Part shown: one piece after another, positions 24,358 through 33,665 of the stretch
Layout of the letters: the number at the start of each line of letters is the position of its first letter
Numbering within the stretch: position 1 is the first letter of the stretch
Assembly: GCA_938014215.1 (NCBI GenBank)
Contig: CALLRW010000022.1
Location: 54,100-118,099, forward strand
From: an uncultured Alistipes sp.
GTDB taxonomy: Bacteria > Bacteroidota > Bacteroidia > Bacteroidales > Rikenellaceae
Length of the DNA stretch: 64,000 bases
Direction: 5' to 3'
Program-made: the position numbers and the translations under genes
The notes under the pieces: model-generated
Seen by the model: the letters and a program-made list of their open reading frames with translations, nothing else
Databases searched by the model: none
What the model was told of the DNA's origin: nothing

Positions 24358-24632
24358 TGAAAATTCAGTTGGGTCGTCGATTCTGGATCGTCCTGACGGC
24401 GGTCATCGTCGTCTTCTCGGTCTTCGTCATCGGGCGCAACGCCCTGCATGCCGTCAAGATCAAGCGGCAGATCAATGCCATGGAGCGCGAACGCGAGTTC
24501 TATGTCGACAAGATTATGCAGGACAGCATGCTGCTCGATCGGCTGCGTTATGACGATTACCTCGAGGAGTATGCGCGGGAGCATTACCACATGCAGCGGC
24601 GCAACGAGCATGTCTATATTCTGGAAGACTGA
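24357..24632 (+). CDS. Septum formation initiator (FtsB/DivIC family)
   Basis: A 91-residue bitopic division protein. A short cytoplasmic N-terminus and a membrane helix at about 9-27 are followed by a coiled coil (HAVKIKRQINAMEREREFYVDK) and a C-terminal block (LEEYAREHYHMQRRNEHVYIL) typical of the family. The family recruits and bridges the divisome with FtsL and FtsQ-type partners. The TAATG overlap with queE shows translational coupling. Confidence 0.88.
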   Translation: MKIQLGRRFWIVLTAVIVVFSVFVIGRNALHAVKIKRQINAMEREREFYVDKIMQDSMLLDRLRYDDYLEEYAREHYHMQRRNEHVYILED

Positions 24633-24652
24633 GCAATATGATGAATGGAACG

Positions 24653-24686
24653 AGCCCCTTCTCCCCGGCGGAGAGGGGGCTTTTTC
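24653..24686 (+). terminator. Terminator after the hpt-queE-divIC operon
   Basis: A 12-base-pair stem (24653-24664 with 24670-24681, one G-T pair) is followed by TTTTTC. Confidence 0.85.
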
Positions 24687-24821
24687 GTGATGGTGGGGGG
24701 GGGAGAAACGGCGGTAGATGGATTCCGTACAGAGGGGATGTAATGGGGATGTAATAAGGCCCGCCGGGGCGAGGCGGTAGGGTGGGGCGGAGCTGTTAAT
24801 GCGGCTGGAGGCTGCGGGTGG

Positions 24822-25050
24822 ATGTCGCGGGCTGGATGTTGCGGGCTGGATGTTGCGGGCTGGATGTCGCGGATTGCGGCGGTCGGAAACATGGGGCAAG
24901 GCCGGCAGAACTTGCGGCTCCGGGGTCAAACAGATCCTCTGGCTGGGCGAGGTCGGCAAGACTTACGGCTCCGGGGTCAGACAGATGTCGGGGCGAGGCC
25001 GACAGGACTTGCGGCTCGGAGGTGCAGACAGATCTTCTGCCGGGGCGGGC
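24822..25050. repeat. Two tandem arrays in the divIC-thiL convergent spacer
   Basis: First array: a 14-base unit ATGTYGCGGGCTGG at 24822, 24836 and 24850, with a partial fourth at 24864. Second array: a degenerate unit of about 46-51 bases with CGGCTCCGGGGTC cores, starting near 24893, 24945 and 24990. The whole gap 24687-25100 has no gene. Confidence 0.8.
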
Positions 25051-25100
25051 AGACCTGCGTTCCCGGGCTTGAACGCCGCTTGAGGGCCGATGCCGCTTGC

Positions 25101-26039
25101 TCAATAGTGTTCGAACCCCCGCCAGTCGAGCGGTTCGGGACGTCCGTTGCGCAGCCATGTCAGATCGCTGCCCGGCGTGATGCGGCCAATCGCGTAGAGC
25201 GGCCGTCCGAAACGGCGCTCAAACTCCGCGGCCAACGCTTCGGCTTGATCGCTGGCCGCCGTCAGCAGCAGTTTGTAATCCTCGCCGCCGCAGGCCGCCG
25301 TCCGCAGATCCGAACCCTCGGCCACCGGGATCCGTTCCAGATCGATCTCCGCTCCGACGTGCGACAACTCGAGGATGTGCCTCAGATCCGAGGCCAGTCC
25401 GTCCGAAAGATCCATCATCGCATGGACTTCACAGCGGCTGCCGAACCACGCCCCCTCGTCGACCTGCGGCTCCGGATTGCGGTGCACGGCCGCCAGCACG
25501 GTGTCGAGCCGTCCCGCCAGCAGATCCTGCAGCCCCGTCCCCGAGGCCCCCAACTCGCCCGCCACGAAGATCCGGTCTCCGGGCCGGGCGTCGCGACGCC
25601 GCTTGAGATGCGCCGCCGGCCCGCGTCCGATGGCCGTGACGTTGATCGTGATGCCCGATTCGGAACGGGTCGTGTCCCCGCCGATGAGCGGCGTGCCGTA
25701 GCGGGCCGAAAGGTCGCGGTATCCGGCGATGAACTCCAGGGCCCAGTCGTTGGCCGCATCCGCCGGCAGGGCGATCGAGAGCAGCGTCCCGACGGGGCGG
25801 ACCCCCATCGAGGCCACGTCGCTCAGATTGACGGCAAGACTTTTGCGACCCAACTCGCGGGACGAAGTGGCGTGACGCAGGAAGTGGACCCCCTCGGTGA
25901 GCAGGTCCGCCGTGAAGACCAGCGCCTCGCCGCCGCCGATCGGCAGCACGGCGCAGTCGTCGCCGATCCCCTCGAAACCGTTGGTCGGAAGCGGGGCGAA
26001 AAGTCGGCGTATTTGTTCGATGAATCCGAACTCGGTCAT
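25101..26039 (-). CDS. thiL: Thiamine-monophosphate kinase ThiL
   Basis: Last step of thiamine diphosphate synthesis: phosphorylation of thiamine monophosphate by ATP. It has 312 residues and is of the PurM/AIR-synthase fold. Family motifs are GIGDDCAVL, TADLLTEGVHF, LAVNLSDVASMG, LIGGDTTRS, MMDLSDGLASDL and AACGGEDYKLL. The start at 26039 (MTEFGFIEQI) is preferred over 26063, because the predicted -7 box (26061-26068) overlaps the earlier codon. No thiamine operon neighbours. Confidence 0.93.
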   Translation of the reverse strand: MTEFGFIEQIRRLFAPLPTNGFEGIGDDCAVLPIGGGEALVFTADLLTEGVHFLRHATSSRELGRKSLAVNLSDVASMGVRPVGTLLSIALPADAANDWALEFIAGYRDLSARYGTPLIGGDTTRSESGITINVTAIGRGPAAHLKRRRDARPGDRIFVAGELGASGTGLQDLLAGRLDTVLAAVHRNPEPQVDEGAWFGSRCEVHAMMDLSDGLASDLRHILELSHVGAEIDLERIPVAEGSDLRTAACGGEDYKLLLTAASDQAEALAAEFERRFGRPLYAIGRITPGSDLTWLRNGRPEPLDWRGFEHY

Positions 26040-26060
26040 GATTTTGATGTGGCTGTCGGA

Positions 26061-26099
26061 CAAAGATAGGCAATTTTTCGGCGAAAATAACTACCTTTG
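26061..26099. promoter_or_regulatory. Divergent promoters of thiL and aroQ
   Basis: CAAAGATA 26061-26068 reads TATCTTTG on the minus strand (thiL). TACCTTTG 26092-26099 on the plus strand serves aroQ. Both -7 boxes are perfect; the -33 boxes are poor. Confidence 0.6.
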
Positions 26100-26154
26100 T
26101 TTCCGAAATACGAGCTGCGCTCCGCACAGCCCGGTTTTTTTAACCTGAAAACGG

Positions 26155-26580
26155 ATGAAAATACTGATTCTCAACGGTCCGAATCTCAACCTGCAGGGAC
26201 GGCGCGATACGGACGTCTACGGTACGGCGACTTTCGACGAACTCTTCGCTGCGCTCGGACGCCGTTATCCCGGTGTCGAGTTCGACTACCTGCAGTCGAA
26301 CCACGAAGGGACGCTCATCGATGCCATCCAGCAGGCCGACGGCGTCTATGACGGCGTCGTGCTTAATGCCGGCGGCTATACCCACACTTCGGTGGCGCTG
26401 CGTGATGCCGTCTCTGCCGTGCGGGTCCCCGTCGTCGAGGTCCACATCTCGTCGATCCTCGCCCGCGAGGAGTTCCGCCACACCTCGCTGCTCGCCCCCG
26501 TCGTCCGCGGGTCGATCATGGGGTTCGGGCTCGACTCCTATCGCCTGGGGGTCGAGGCGCTGCTCGACCCGATTTGCTGA
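26155..26580 (+). CDS. aroQ: 3-dehydroquinate dehydratase, type II
   Basis: Third step of the shikimate pathway, 141 residues, type II fold. NGPNLNLQGRRDTDVYG carries the catalytic Tyr and Arg. NAGGYTHTSVALRDA and EVHISSILAREEFRH carry the substrate-binding residues and the catalytic His. First gene of an apparent aroQ-pyk-flippase run. Confidence 0.96.
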   Translation: MKILILNGPNLNLQGRRDTDVYGTATFDELFAALGRRYPGVEFDYLQSNHEGTLIDAIQQADGVYDGVVLNAGGYTHTSVALRDAVSAVRVPVVEVHISSILAREEFRHTSLLAPVVRGSIMGFGLDSYRLGVEALLDPIC

Positions 26581-26632
26581 CCGACGGAGAATCCCGTTCC
26601 AATCAATACGCACCAAAAAACGCATTTCTGTT

Positions 26633-28111
26633 ATGTATCGCATGAAAAAAACCAAGATCGTCGCCACCATGTCGGACTTCCGCTGCACCGACGAGTTCGT
26701 TCAAAAACTCTTCGATGCCGGAATGGACGTCGTCCGTGTCAATTCGGCCCACGTCTCCGAGGAGGGTGCCACGAAGATCGTCGAGACCGTCCACCGTGTC
26801 AATCCCGCCATCCCGATCATGATCGACACGAAGGGCCCCGAGATCCGCGTGACGACGATCGCCAACGAATACGGCAACTGCATCAACTTCCGCATCGGTG
26901 ACCGCGTCGCCGTGCGCGGTTCGGACGGCTCGGACCTCACGACCCGAAAGATCGTCTACATGAACGTCCCCACGATCGTGCGCGACATCCCCGTCGGGGC
27001 CCGCATGCTCATCGCCGACGGCGAACTCGAGATCCGCGTCCTGGACAAGTCCGACGAGGAGCTCCAGTGTGAATTCGTGGTCGGAGGCGCCATGCGCTCG
27101 CGCAAGAGCGTCAACGTCCCCGGTGTCTCGATCGACCTGCCGTCGGTGACCGAAAAGGACCGCCGCTTCATCGAGTGGGCCGTGCGCAACGATGTCGACT
27201 TCATCGCCCATTCGTTCGTCCGCTCGGCCCGCGACGTACGGGCCGTGCAGGAGATCCTCGATGCCCACAACAGCAAGATCAAGATCATCTCCAAGATCGA
27301 AAACCAGGAGGGATTGGACAACATCGACGAGATCATCGAGGCGTCGTACGGCATCATGGTGGCTCGCGGCGACCTGGGTGTCGAACTCCCGGCCGAGGCC
27401 ATCCCCAACGCCCAGCGCCGCATCGTCGAGAAGTGCATCTGCGCCAAGCGTCCCGTGATCATCGCCACGCAGATGCTCTATTCGATGGTCAAGTCGCCCC
27501 GCCCGACCCGGGCCGAGGTCAGCGATGTGGCCAGCGCCATCTACGAACGCGTCGATGCCGTCATGCTCAGCGACGAAACCGCCATGGGCGACTATCCCGT
27601 CGAGTCGGTCGAGACGATGGCCCGCGTGGCCCGCGCCATCGAACGCGACGAGGAGCACTTCCAGCCGATGATCGACATGAACATGGTCTCGGTCAACCAC
27701 GAAATCACGGCACAGCTGGCCCGTTCGGCCGTGCGCGCCTCGACGAACCTGCCGATCAAGTACGTCGTCCTCGATACCAAGACCGGCCGCACGGGTCGTT
27801 ATCTGGCCGCCTTCCGCGGTCGGAAAACCGTGATGGCCGTCTGCTACTCGCTTCATGCTCAGCGTATTCTGGCCCTTTCGTACGGCGTCGTGCCCATCCT
27901 GCGCAACCAGGAGCTCTCCGACAAGTACCACTTCCTGGTCGATGCGCTGGAGTTCATCGACCAGTACCGCAAACTCGATGACGAGGATCTGCTGGCCATC
28001 GTCGGCGGCAGCTTCGGCCCCGACGGCGGCGCCTCGTATGTCGAAATCGCCAACGTCCGCAACATCCGGCGCCGCAACGCCGAGATCGCGGCCGGACTCA
28101 ACCGGGAGTAG
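26633..28111 (+). CDS. pyk: Pyruvate kinase
   Basis: Final step of glycolysis: phosphoenolpyruvate plus ADP to pyruvate plus ATP. It has 492 residues. KTKIVATMSDFRC opens the TIM barrel; MIDTKGPEIRV, then IISKIENQEGLDNIDEI (catalytic Lys and metal-binding Glu), then MVARGDLGVELP follow. The signature reads SDETAMGDYPVE. The start is ATG 26633 or ATG 26642, three codons on. Upstream in-frame residues overlap aroQ and are rejected. Confidence 0.96.
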   Translation: MYRMKKTKIVATMSDFRCTDEFVQKLFDAGMDVVRVNSAHVSEEGATKIVETVHRVNPAIPIMIDTKGPEIRVTTIANEYGNCINFRIGDRVAVRGSDGSDLTTRKIVYMNVPTIVRDIPVGARMLIADGELEIRVLDKSDEELQCEFVVGGAMRSRKSVNVPGVSIDLPSVTEKDRRFIEWAVRNDVDFIAHSFVRSARDVRAVQEILDAHNSKIKIISKIENQEGLDNIDEIIEASYGIMVARGDLGVELPAEAIPNAQRRIVEKCICAKRPVIIATQMLYSMVKSPRPTRAEVSDVASAIYERVDAVMLSDETAMGDYPVESVETMARVARAIERDEEHFQPMIDMNMVSVNHEITAQLARSAVRASTNLPIKYVVLDTKTGRTGRYLAAFRGRKTVMAVCYSLHAQRILALSYGVVPILRNQELSDKYHFLVDALEFIDQYRKLDDEDLLAIVGGSFGPDGGASYVEIANVRNIRRRNAEIAAGLNRE

Positions 28112-28117
28112 ACTGCC

Positions 28118-29566
28118 TTGGCCGGTGAACTCAAAGAGAAGGTCGCCCGCGGCGTCGCCTGGAGCATGGCCGAAAAGATCGGCTCGATGCTCCTGGCTCT
28201 GGCCGTGCGGCTGGTCATCCTCCGGCTGCTGACCCGCGATATCCTCGGCTACATGTCGATCCCCTCGGCCGTGGTCACGGTCCTGCTCGTCATGGTCGAC
28301 GGAGGGTTTTCGCAGAGCCTCATCCGCCACCGCAACCCCGGCGACTACGACTACAAGTCGGTTTTCTTGTTTAACATCATCGTCGCCGCGGTGCTCTATG
28401 TCGCCCTCGTGGCGCTGGCGCCGCTGACGGCCGAGTGGTACGGAATGCCCGACATCGAGCGGATCGCTCCGGTCTTCTTCCTGCTGCTGCCGATCAACGC
28501 CCTGTGCACGGTGCAGAACTCGATCTTCACCCGGCAGTTCCGTTTCGCACTGCTCTCGAAGGTCACCTTCTTCTCGTCGCTCGTCGGCGGGCTGGCGGCC
28601 ATCGGGCTGGCTCTGGCCGGGTGGGGGATCTGGGCGCTGGTGGCCGAACGAGTGCTTGCGGCGGCGGTCCGGGCCGCCCTGCTGTGGGGGCTGAGCGACT
28701 GGCGGCCGCGCGGAGGCTGCGGCTGGCGTCCCATCCGCGAGATGGCCCCCTTCAGCTGCAGCCTGATGGCCACGGATCTGATCTCGACCTTCTACAACAA
28801 GATCCCGCAGCTGATTCTCGGCAAACTCTATCCGGCCCCCGTGCTCGGGTCGTTCGACCAGGCGGTCAAGATCAAGGACATGCCCGCCACGACCGGCATG
28901 CAGGCCATTCAGAGCGTCACCTTCCCGGCTCTGGCGAAGATCCGCGACGATGCGCCGAAATTCGCCGAGAGCTACCGTCAGGTAGTCATGATCGTCGCCT
29001 ACGTCATGTTTCCCGTCATGGTCGGCATGGCGGCCGTGGCTCACGACATGTTCGCCGTGTTCCTCGGTCAGGAGTGGATGCCCACGGTGCCCTATTTCGA
29101 GGTCATCTGCCTCTCGGGGCTCTTCTATCCCGTCGGGCAGGTCGCCTACAACGTCCTGAAGGTCGAGTCGCGCGGCCCGCTGATCGTGCGGCTGGAGATC
29201 CTCAAGAAGGTGCTGATGACCGTCGTCTTCGCCGTCACGATCCCCCGCAGCGTCATGGCTGTCGTATGGGGGCTGGTCGTCATCTCGCTGTGCGAGATGG
29301 GAATCAACTTCTGGGCGACGCGCCGCTTTACGGAGTACACCACACGCCGGTTCCTGCGGACGCTCCTCCCGATTGTCCTCGTCACCGGGGCCATGTATCT
29401 CGCCGTGCGCGGTGTGGCGCTGCTCGTCGGGGGTGGCGATCTGGTGCGTCTGGTGGCCGAACTGGCGGTCGGTGTCGCGGTCTTCGTCGGACTTTCGGCC
29501 CTCTTCCGTCTTGAGGCCTTCCGCGAGGTTTGCGAACTGGTCAAACAGCAGATCTCTCACCGATAG
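28118..29566 (+). CDS. Wzx-like polysaccharide flippase (MOP superfamily)
   Basis: A 482-residue membrane protein with 12-14 predicted helices that would flip lipid-linked oligosaccharides or another polysaccharide precursor across the inner membrane. ELKEKVARGVAWSMAEKIGSM and GRRLTRDILG-like segments match the Polysacc_synt_3 type (WzxC-like). It starts at TTG 28118; the first ATG is 16 codons on and would cut the conserved KEKVARGVAW start. It is seven bases after pyk, yet no glycosyltransferases are nearby. Confidence 0.85.
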   Translation: MAGELKEKVARGVAWSMAEKIGSMLLALAVRLVILRLLTRDILGYMSIPSAVVTVLLVMVDGGFSQSLIRHRNPGDYDYKSVFLFNIIVAAVLYVALVALAPLTAEWYGMPDIERIAPVFFLLLPINALCTVQNSIFTRQFRFALLSKVTFFSSLVGGLAAIGLALAGWGIWALVAERVLAAAVRAALLWGLSDWRPRGGCGWRPIREMAPFSCSLMATDLISTFYNKIPQLILGKLYPAPVLGSFDQAVKIKDMPATTGMQAIQSVTFPALAKIRDDAPKFAESYRQVVMIVAYVMFPVMVGMAAVAHDMFAVFLGQEWMPTVPYFEVICLSGLFYPVGQVAYNVLKVESRGPLIVRLEILKKVLMTVVFAVTIPRSVMAVVWGLVVISLCEMGINFWATRRFTEYTTRRFLRTLLPIVLVTGAMYLAVRGVALLVGGGDLVRLVAELAVGVAVFVGLSALFRLEAFREVCELVKQQISHR

Positions 29567-29599
29567 GGGAGCGATGATCCGGCTCTCGCAGGTTTCTAA

Positions 29600-29635
29600 A
29601 AAAGGCCCGCACTGCAAGGTGCGGGCCTTTTCATT
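29600..29635. terminator. Bidirectional terminator after the flippase gene
   Basis: A perfect 13-base-pair stem (29600-29612 with 29619-29631), loop TGCAAG, with T runs on both strands. Confidence 0.88.
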
Positions 29636-29939
29636 GCCGGTGGGGCAGCAGGCGGTTCGAAGGGTGCGGGCCAGTGGGCCGTCGTGAGGTCGGCGAGGGT
29701 GTGAGACCTGGTGGGAAGCCGTTGCGGTGGCGGAGAGCCTCTTCCTTGTCCGGAAGCCAGTCGGATGGCCGTCTCCGGCACCGGGTCTCGGAATTCATCT
29801 TCCGGATTCGGACCTTCGTAGCAGCCCGGTCCGTTGTCAATGCTCCGTTAACGCTCCGGCTCTTCGCTTGTCCTTGCTCGCTCCTCGCTTGTCCTTCGTT
29901 CTCAGCCGCTCTGTTTTTGCCTCCTCTCTAACCCTCCGG
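29636..29939. other. Convergent spacer, no gene seen
   Basis: This lies between the flippase terminator and the buk stop. It contains only a weak near-duplicate of TCGCTTGTCCTT (near 29875 and 29887). No ORF or RNA fold is supported. Confidence 0.55.
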
Positions 29940-31007
29940 CTATTTGTAGACCTTCGGGGTGATGATCCCTCGCAGGACCACCAGTGCGTTCTGCACGAGG
30001 GCCTCCAGCTCGTTCTCTCCCGGATAGACCGTCACCGGGGCGATGAACGAACAGTGGTTGCGGATGTATTCCACGACCGGTTCGTTGTAGGCGATACCGC
30101 CCGTCAGCAGGATCCCTTCGACCTTGCCCTCAAGGACGGCCGCCATGGCGCCGATCTGCTTCGAGATGTTGTAGCACATGGCGTCGAGCACCTTGCGGGC
30201 GCGTTCGTCGCCCTGGGCGATGCGCTCCATCACCTGGATCACGGAGTTCGTCCCGAGGTAGGCCACCAGTCCGCCTTTGCTCGAGACGTACTTCAGCAGC
30301 TCCTCCTTGGTGTACTGCCCCGAGAAGCAGACCTTGATCAGGTCGCTCGACGGGATGCTTCCCGCACGGTCCGGAGCAAAGGGTCCGTCGCCGTCGAGGG
30401 CGTTGTTCACGTCGACGATCCGCCCCTGACGGTGCGCGGCAACCGAAATGCCGCCTCCCATGTGGGCTACGATCAGGTTCGACTCCTCGTAGATGCGTCC
30501 CGTCTTCGAGCAGTGAAGCCGGGCGATGGCCTTCTGGTTCAGGGCGTGGAAGACCGACTTGCGCGGGCACATCGGCATGCCGGTGATGCGTGCCGTGTCG
30601 TCCATCTCGTCCACCACCGGCGGATCGGCAATGTAGGCCTTCACCTTGGCCATGTGGGCGATTTGTGCCGCCAGCAGACCGCCCAGGTTGCAGGCGTGTT
30701 TCATCACGGCATTGCGCAGGTCGTAGCGCATGCGCGAGTTCACCTCGTAGACTCCGGCCGGAATCGGGTGAATCAGACCTCCGCGGCCGATGACGGCTGA
30801 GAGTTCCTGAAGCGGGAAGTTGGCATCCCGCAGTGCCGAAAGAATCAGTCCGCGCCGCCAGTCCAGCTGGTCGATGACGTTGGTGAACTGTTGCAGTTCT
30901 TCGGTCGAATGGCGAAGGGTCAAATCCAACAAAGGCCGCTCATCCTCATAGAGAGCGACCTTTGTGGATGTTGAGCCGGGATTTATCGCCAGAATCTTGT
31001 AGCTCAT
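29940..31007 (-). CDS. buk: Butyrate kinase (branched-chain acyl kinase)
   Basis: Makes ATP from butyryl- or branched acyl-phosphate, releasing the acid. It has 355 residues, ASKHA fold. INPGSTSTKVALYED is the first phosphate loop, followed by VIGRGGL, then AHMGGGISVAAH as the second loop. It is longer than the window's acetate kinase at its own hallmark segments and clearly of the Buk type. Last gene of a leftward crcB-ackA-ptb-buk run, 50 bases after ptb. Confidence 0.94.
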   Translation of the reverse strand: MSYKILAINPGSTSTKVALYEDERPLLDLTLRHSTEELQQFTNVIDQLDWRRGLILSALRDANFPLQELSAVIGRGGLIHPIPAGVYEVNSRMRYDLRNAVMKHACNLGGLLAAQIAHMAKVKAYIADPPVVDEMDDTARITGMPMCPRKSVFHALNQKAIARLHCSKTGRIYEESNLIVAHMGGGISVAAHRQGRIVDVNNALDGDGPFAPDRAGSIPSSDLIKVCFSGQYTKEELLKYVSSKGGLVAYLGTNSVIQVMERIAQGDERARKVLDAMCYNISKQIGAMAAVLEGKVEGILLTGGIAYNEPVVEYIRNHCSFIAPVTVYPGENELEALVQNALVVLRGIITPKVYK

Positions 31008-31057
31008 AAAGTTCTCGGTTCAATAAGGTTAGTGGTCGGCGCCGTGCGCCGCAAAGG

Positions 31058-31966
31058 TCATTTCTTGACTGCCAGGCAGGCCAGTGCTATCGAGAAGAGT
31101 TTCGTACGGCTCGTATCGCCGCGCGAGGTCAGCACGCACGGTACGTTCGTACCCATCACCATGGCGGCCAGTTCGCCGTTGCACAGGTGCGTGGTGCTCT
31201 TGAAGAAGACATTGGCCGACTCCAGGTTCGGGAAGAGCAGGCAGTCCGGATCGCCCGCTACCGACGAACCCTTGACCTTCTTGTGCTCGGCGACATCCTT
31301 GTAGAGGGCCACGTCGAGCGACAGCGGTCCGTCGACGATCACGTCGCCCAGCTGGCCGCGGTCGCCCATCTTGGCCAGAATGGCGCCTTCGGTCGACGAG
31401 ATGACGTTGGGCAGCACCTGCTCCGACGGGGCGATGCAGGCGATCTTCGGCGTCTTGATGCCGAGCAGCTTGGCCGTCTGGGCCAGATAGCCGATCTGTT
31501 TGGTCTTCTGCTTGAAGTCGGGCAGCGGAATCACCGCCACGTCCGAGATGATGAGCAGCTTGTGGTAGCAGGGCATCTCGACGATCGAGACGTGGCTCAG
31601 CACGCCCTTCGGCGGGAAGAGACCCGCATCCTTGTTCAGAATGCCGCGCATATACTTGTCCGTCGAGACCAGACCCTTCATCAGCACGTCGGCGTTGCCC
31701 GCAACGACGGCTGCGACGGCCTGCTGGACACACTTCACGTCGTTCGGCTCGTTGACGATATTGAAGACATTGATGTCGATGTTGTTTTCGGCGCATACCT
31801 GTTCGATCACCGCCTTGTCGCCGTAGAGTGTCGGCTCGACAAGTCCCTCCTTGTACGCTTCGTAGACGGCGGCCAGCGTGTGCGAATCCTGGCCGTAGGC
31901 TACTGCAAGACGTTTTTTACCCCGTTTTCTCGCCTCTTCGACGATCTCGGTAAGATGCTGAATCAT
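31058..31966 (-). CDS. ptb: Phosphate butyryltransferase
   Basis: Swaps CoA for phosphate on butyryl-CoA or branched acyl-CoA. It has 302 residues, within the Ptb length range and shorter than Pta. The PTA_PTB fold is seen in VLMKGLVSTDKYMRGIL, LSHVSIVEMP, then VDGPLSLDVALYKD, and a C-terminal NVPCVLTSRGDTSRTKLFSIALA. With buk it forms the classic substrate-level phosphorylation pair. No separate pta is seen in the window. Confidence 0.92.
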   Translation of the reverse strand: MIQHLTEIVEEARKRGKKRLAVAYGQDSHTLAAVYEAYKEGLVEPTLYGDKAVIEQVCAENNIDINVFNIVNEPNDVKCVQQAVAAVVAGNADVLMKGLVSTDKYMRGILNKDAGLFPPKGVLSHVSIVEMPCYHKLLIISDVAVIPLPDFKQKTKQIGYLAQTAKLLGIKTPKIACIAPSEQVLPNVISSTEGAILAKMGDRGQLGDVIVDGPLSLDVALYKDVAEHKKVKGSSVAGDPDCLLFPNLESANVFFKSTTHLCNGELAAMVMGTNVPCVLTSRGDTSRTKLFSIALACLAVKK

Positions 31967-32018
31967 GGTTTTGAATTTTTATGGTACGTTATGGTACGTT
32001 GTACGTTGTTTTGCGTTG

Positions 32019-33221
32019 TTATTTGACCAGGTTGTAGGTGTCCGTGGCGATCATCAGCTCCTCGTCCGTGGCGATCATGGCCACCTTGACCTTCGAATCC
32101 GCCGTCGAGAGGATCTTGTTCACGCCGCGGGCCCCCTTGTTGGCCGCAGCGTCGAAGTGCACGCCCATGAACTCCAGACCCGAGCAGACCGTTTCTCGCA
32201 TCTCGCTCGAGTTCTCGCCCACGCCGCCCGTGAAGACGATCAGATCCACGCCGCCCATCTCGGCAGCGTACTGTCCCACGAACTTCTTGATGCGGCCGTA
32301 GTACATGTCGCGCGCCAGGATGGCCCGTTCGTTGCCCTCGTCGTAGGCGCGGTCGATGTCGCGCATGTCGCTCGAGAGGCCCGTCAGACCCATCACACCC
32401 GACTTCTTGTTCATCATCGTGTCGAGTTCGGCGTAGCTCATGCCCTCCTTTTCTCCGATGAAGGTCACGGCGCTGGCGTCAACCTGGCCGCAGCGCGTGC
32501 CCATCACCAGACCGTCGAGCGGCGAGAAGCCCATCGACGTATCGTAGGACTTGCCGTTGAGCACGGCCGTCACCGAGGCACCGTTGCCAATGTGGCAGGT
32601 GATGATCTTCGCGTGTTCGAAGTTCAGACCGGCCAGTTCGGCGCCGACGCGGGCCACATACTTGTGGCTCGTTCCGTGGAAGCCGTACTTGCGCACGCGG
32701 TACTTCTCATAGTACTCGTAGGGCAGGGCATACATGTAGTTCACGGCCGGGATGGTCTGGTGGAACGACGTGTCGAAGACCGTCACCTGAGGCGTGTTGG
32801 GGAGCACCGTCTCGGCGGCAGCGATACCCTCGAGGCTGGCCGGGTTGTGCAGCGGGGCGATCTGGCACAGCGAGCGGATCTTGGCCTTGACATCTTCGGT
32901 GACGATGCAGCTGGCCGGGAAGTACTCGCCGCCGTGAGCCACGCGGTGGCCGACGGCCTTCACCTCGTCGAGCGAGGCGATGACGCCGTGCGTGGGGTTG
33001 GTCAGGGCATCGAGCACCAGTTTGATACCGGTCGTATGGTCGGGGATCGGCTGGTGGAGTTCGAACGGAGTCTTGCCCACGGGTTTGTGGGTGAGGATTC
33101 CTTCGGGGAGTCCGATACGTTCCACGAGTCCTTTGGCGAGCAGTTTGCCCGCGGCGTCGGTCATGTCGATCACCTGGTACTTGATCGACGATGAGCCGCA
33201 GTTCAATACGAGAATTACCAT
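32019..33221 (-). CDS. ackA: Acetate kinase
   Basis: Acetyl phosphate plus ADP to acetate plus ATP, 400 residues. NCGSSSIKYQV, GHRVAHGGEYF, GFHGTSHKYV, HIGNGASVTAV and TRCGQVD are all present. It lies between crcB (41 bases upstream) and ptb (52 bases downstream). Between it and ptb the short direct repeat ATGGTACGTT occurs twice (31981-32000). Confidence 0.97.
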   Translation of the reverse strand: MVILVLNCGSSSIKYQVIDMTDAAGKLLAKGLVERIGLPEGILTHKPVGKTPFELHQPIPDHTTGIKLVLDALTNPTHGVIASLDEVKAVGHRVAHGGEYFPASCIVTEDVKAKIRSLCQIAPLHNPASLEGIAAAETVLPNTPQVTVFDTSFHQTIPAVNYMYALPYEYYEKYRVRKYGFHGTSHKYVARVGAELAGLNFEHAKIITCHIGNGASVTAVLNGKSYDTSMGFSPLDGLVMGTRCGQVDASAVTFIGEKEGMSYAELDTMMNKKSGVMGLTGLSSDMRDIDRAYDEGNERAILARDMYYGRIKKFVGQYAAEMGGVDLIVFTGGVGENSSEMRETVCSGLEFMGVHFDAAANKGARGVNKILSTADSKVKVAMIATDEELMIATDTYNLVK

Positions 33222-33262
33222 AAAGCGTTTATTGTTTAAGTTTTTTCAGTTCTGTTCTCTTC

Positions 33263-33634
33263 CTAGCTTCTGGTCTGCGAGGCGATGTACATTCCGATCA
33301 TCGTGAAGAAGACGCAGACGCAGACGCTCAGAATCACATAACCCGCGGCAGGTCCGTAGTCGCCGGCCCGCAGCAGGCGTACCGTATCGGCCGAGAAGGT
33401 GGAGAAGGTCGTGAAGCCTCCGCAGAAACCCGTCACGAGCAGCCAGCTGAGCGTTGACGACGAGAGGGTCTGCATCAGGAAGCCGATCAGCAGCGATCCG
33501 GCGGCGTTGACCGCGAAGGTCCCGGCGGGGAAACCCAGCAGCAGGTGCCCGCCCAGCATCCACGTTGACAGCAGGTAGCGGACCATGCTGCCGGCGGCGC
33601 CTCCGAGCCCTACGCAGAAGAGTTCACGAATCAT
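33263..33634 (-). CDS. crcB: Fluoride ion channel CrcB/Fluc
   Basis: Dual-topology fluoride exporter, 123 residues with four membrane helices. The hallmarks GGAAGSMVRYLLS and GFCGGFTTFSTFS (the latter supplies the pore Phe box) are intact, as is NAAGSLLIGF. It is the first gene of the leftward operon with ackA-ptb-buk. The leader is only about 25 bases, too short for a fluoride riboswitch. Confidence 0.95.
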   Translation of the reverse strand: MIRELFCVGLGGAAGSMVRYLLSTWMLGGHLLLGFPAGTFAVNAAGSLLIGFLMQTLSSSTLSWLLVTGFCGGFTTFSTFSADTVRLLRAGDYGPAAGYVILSVCVCVFFTMIGMYIASQTRS

Positions 33635-33665
33635 AAGTAAATGTAGGTATTATTTTACAGACTTG

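Noticed and set aside
26603..29617. Minus-strand open frame of about 1000 codons opposite pyk and the flippase
   Set aside because: Shadow of confirmed plus-strand genes; His/Asp-rich translation typical of antisense frames in GC-rich DNA.
33635..33665. Fluoride riboswitch upstream of crcB
   Set aside because: The leader after the predicted transcription start is about 25 bases, and no GG-GATGG-type fold is seen.
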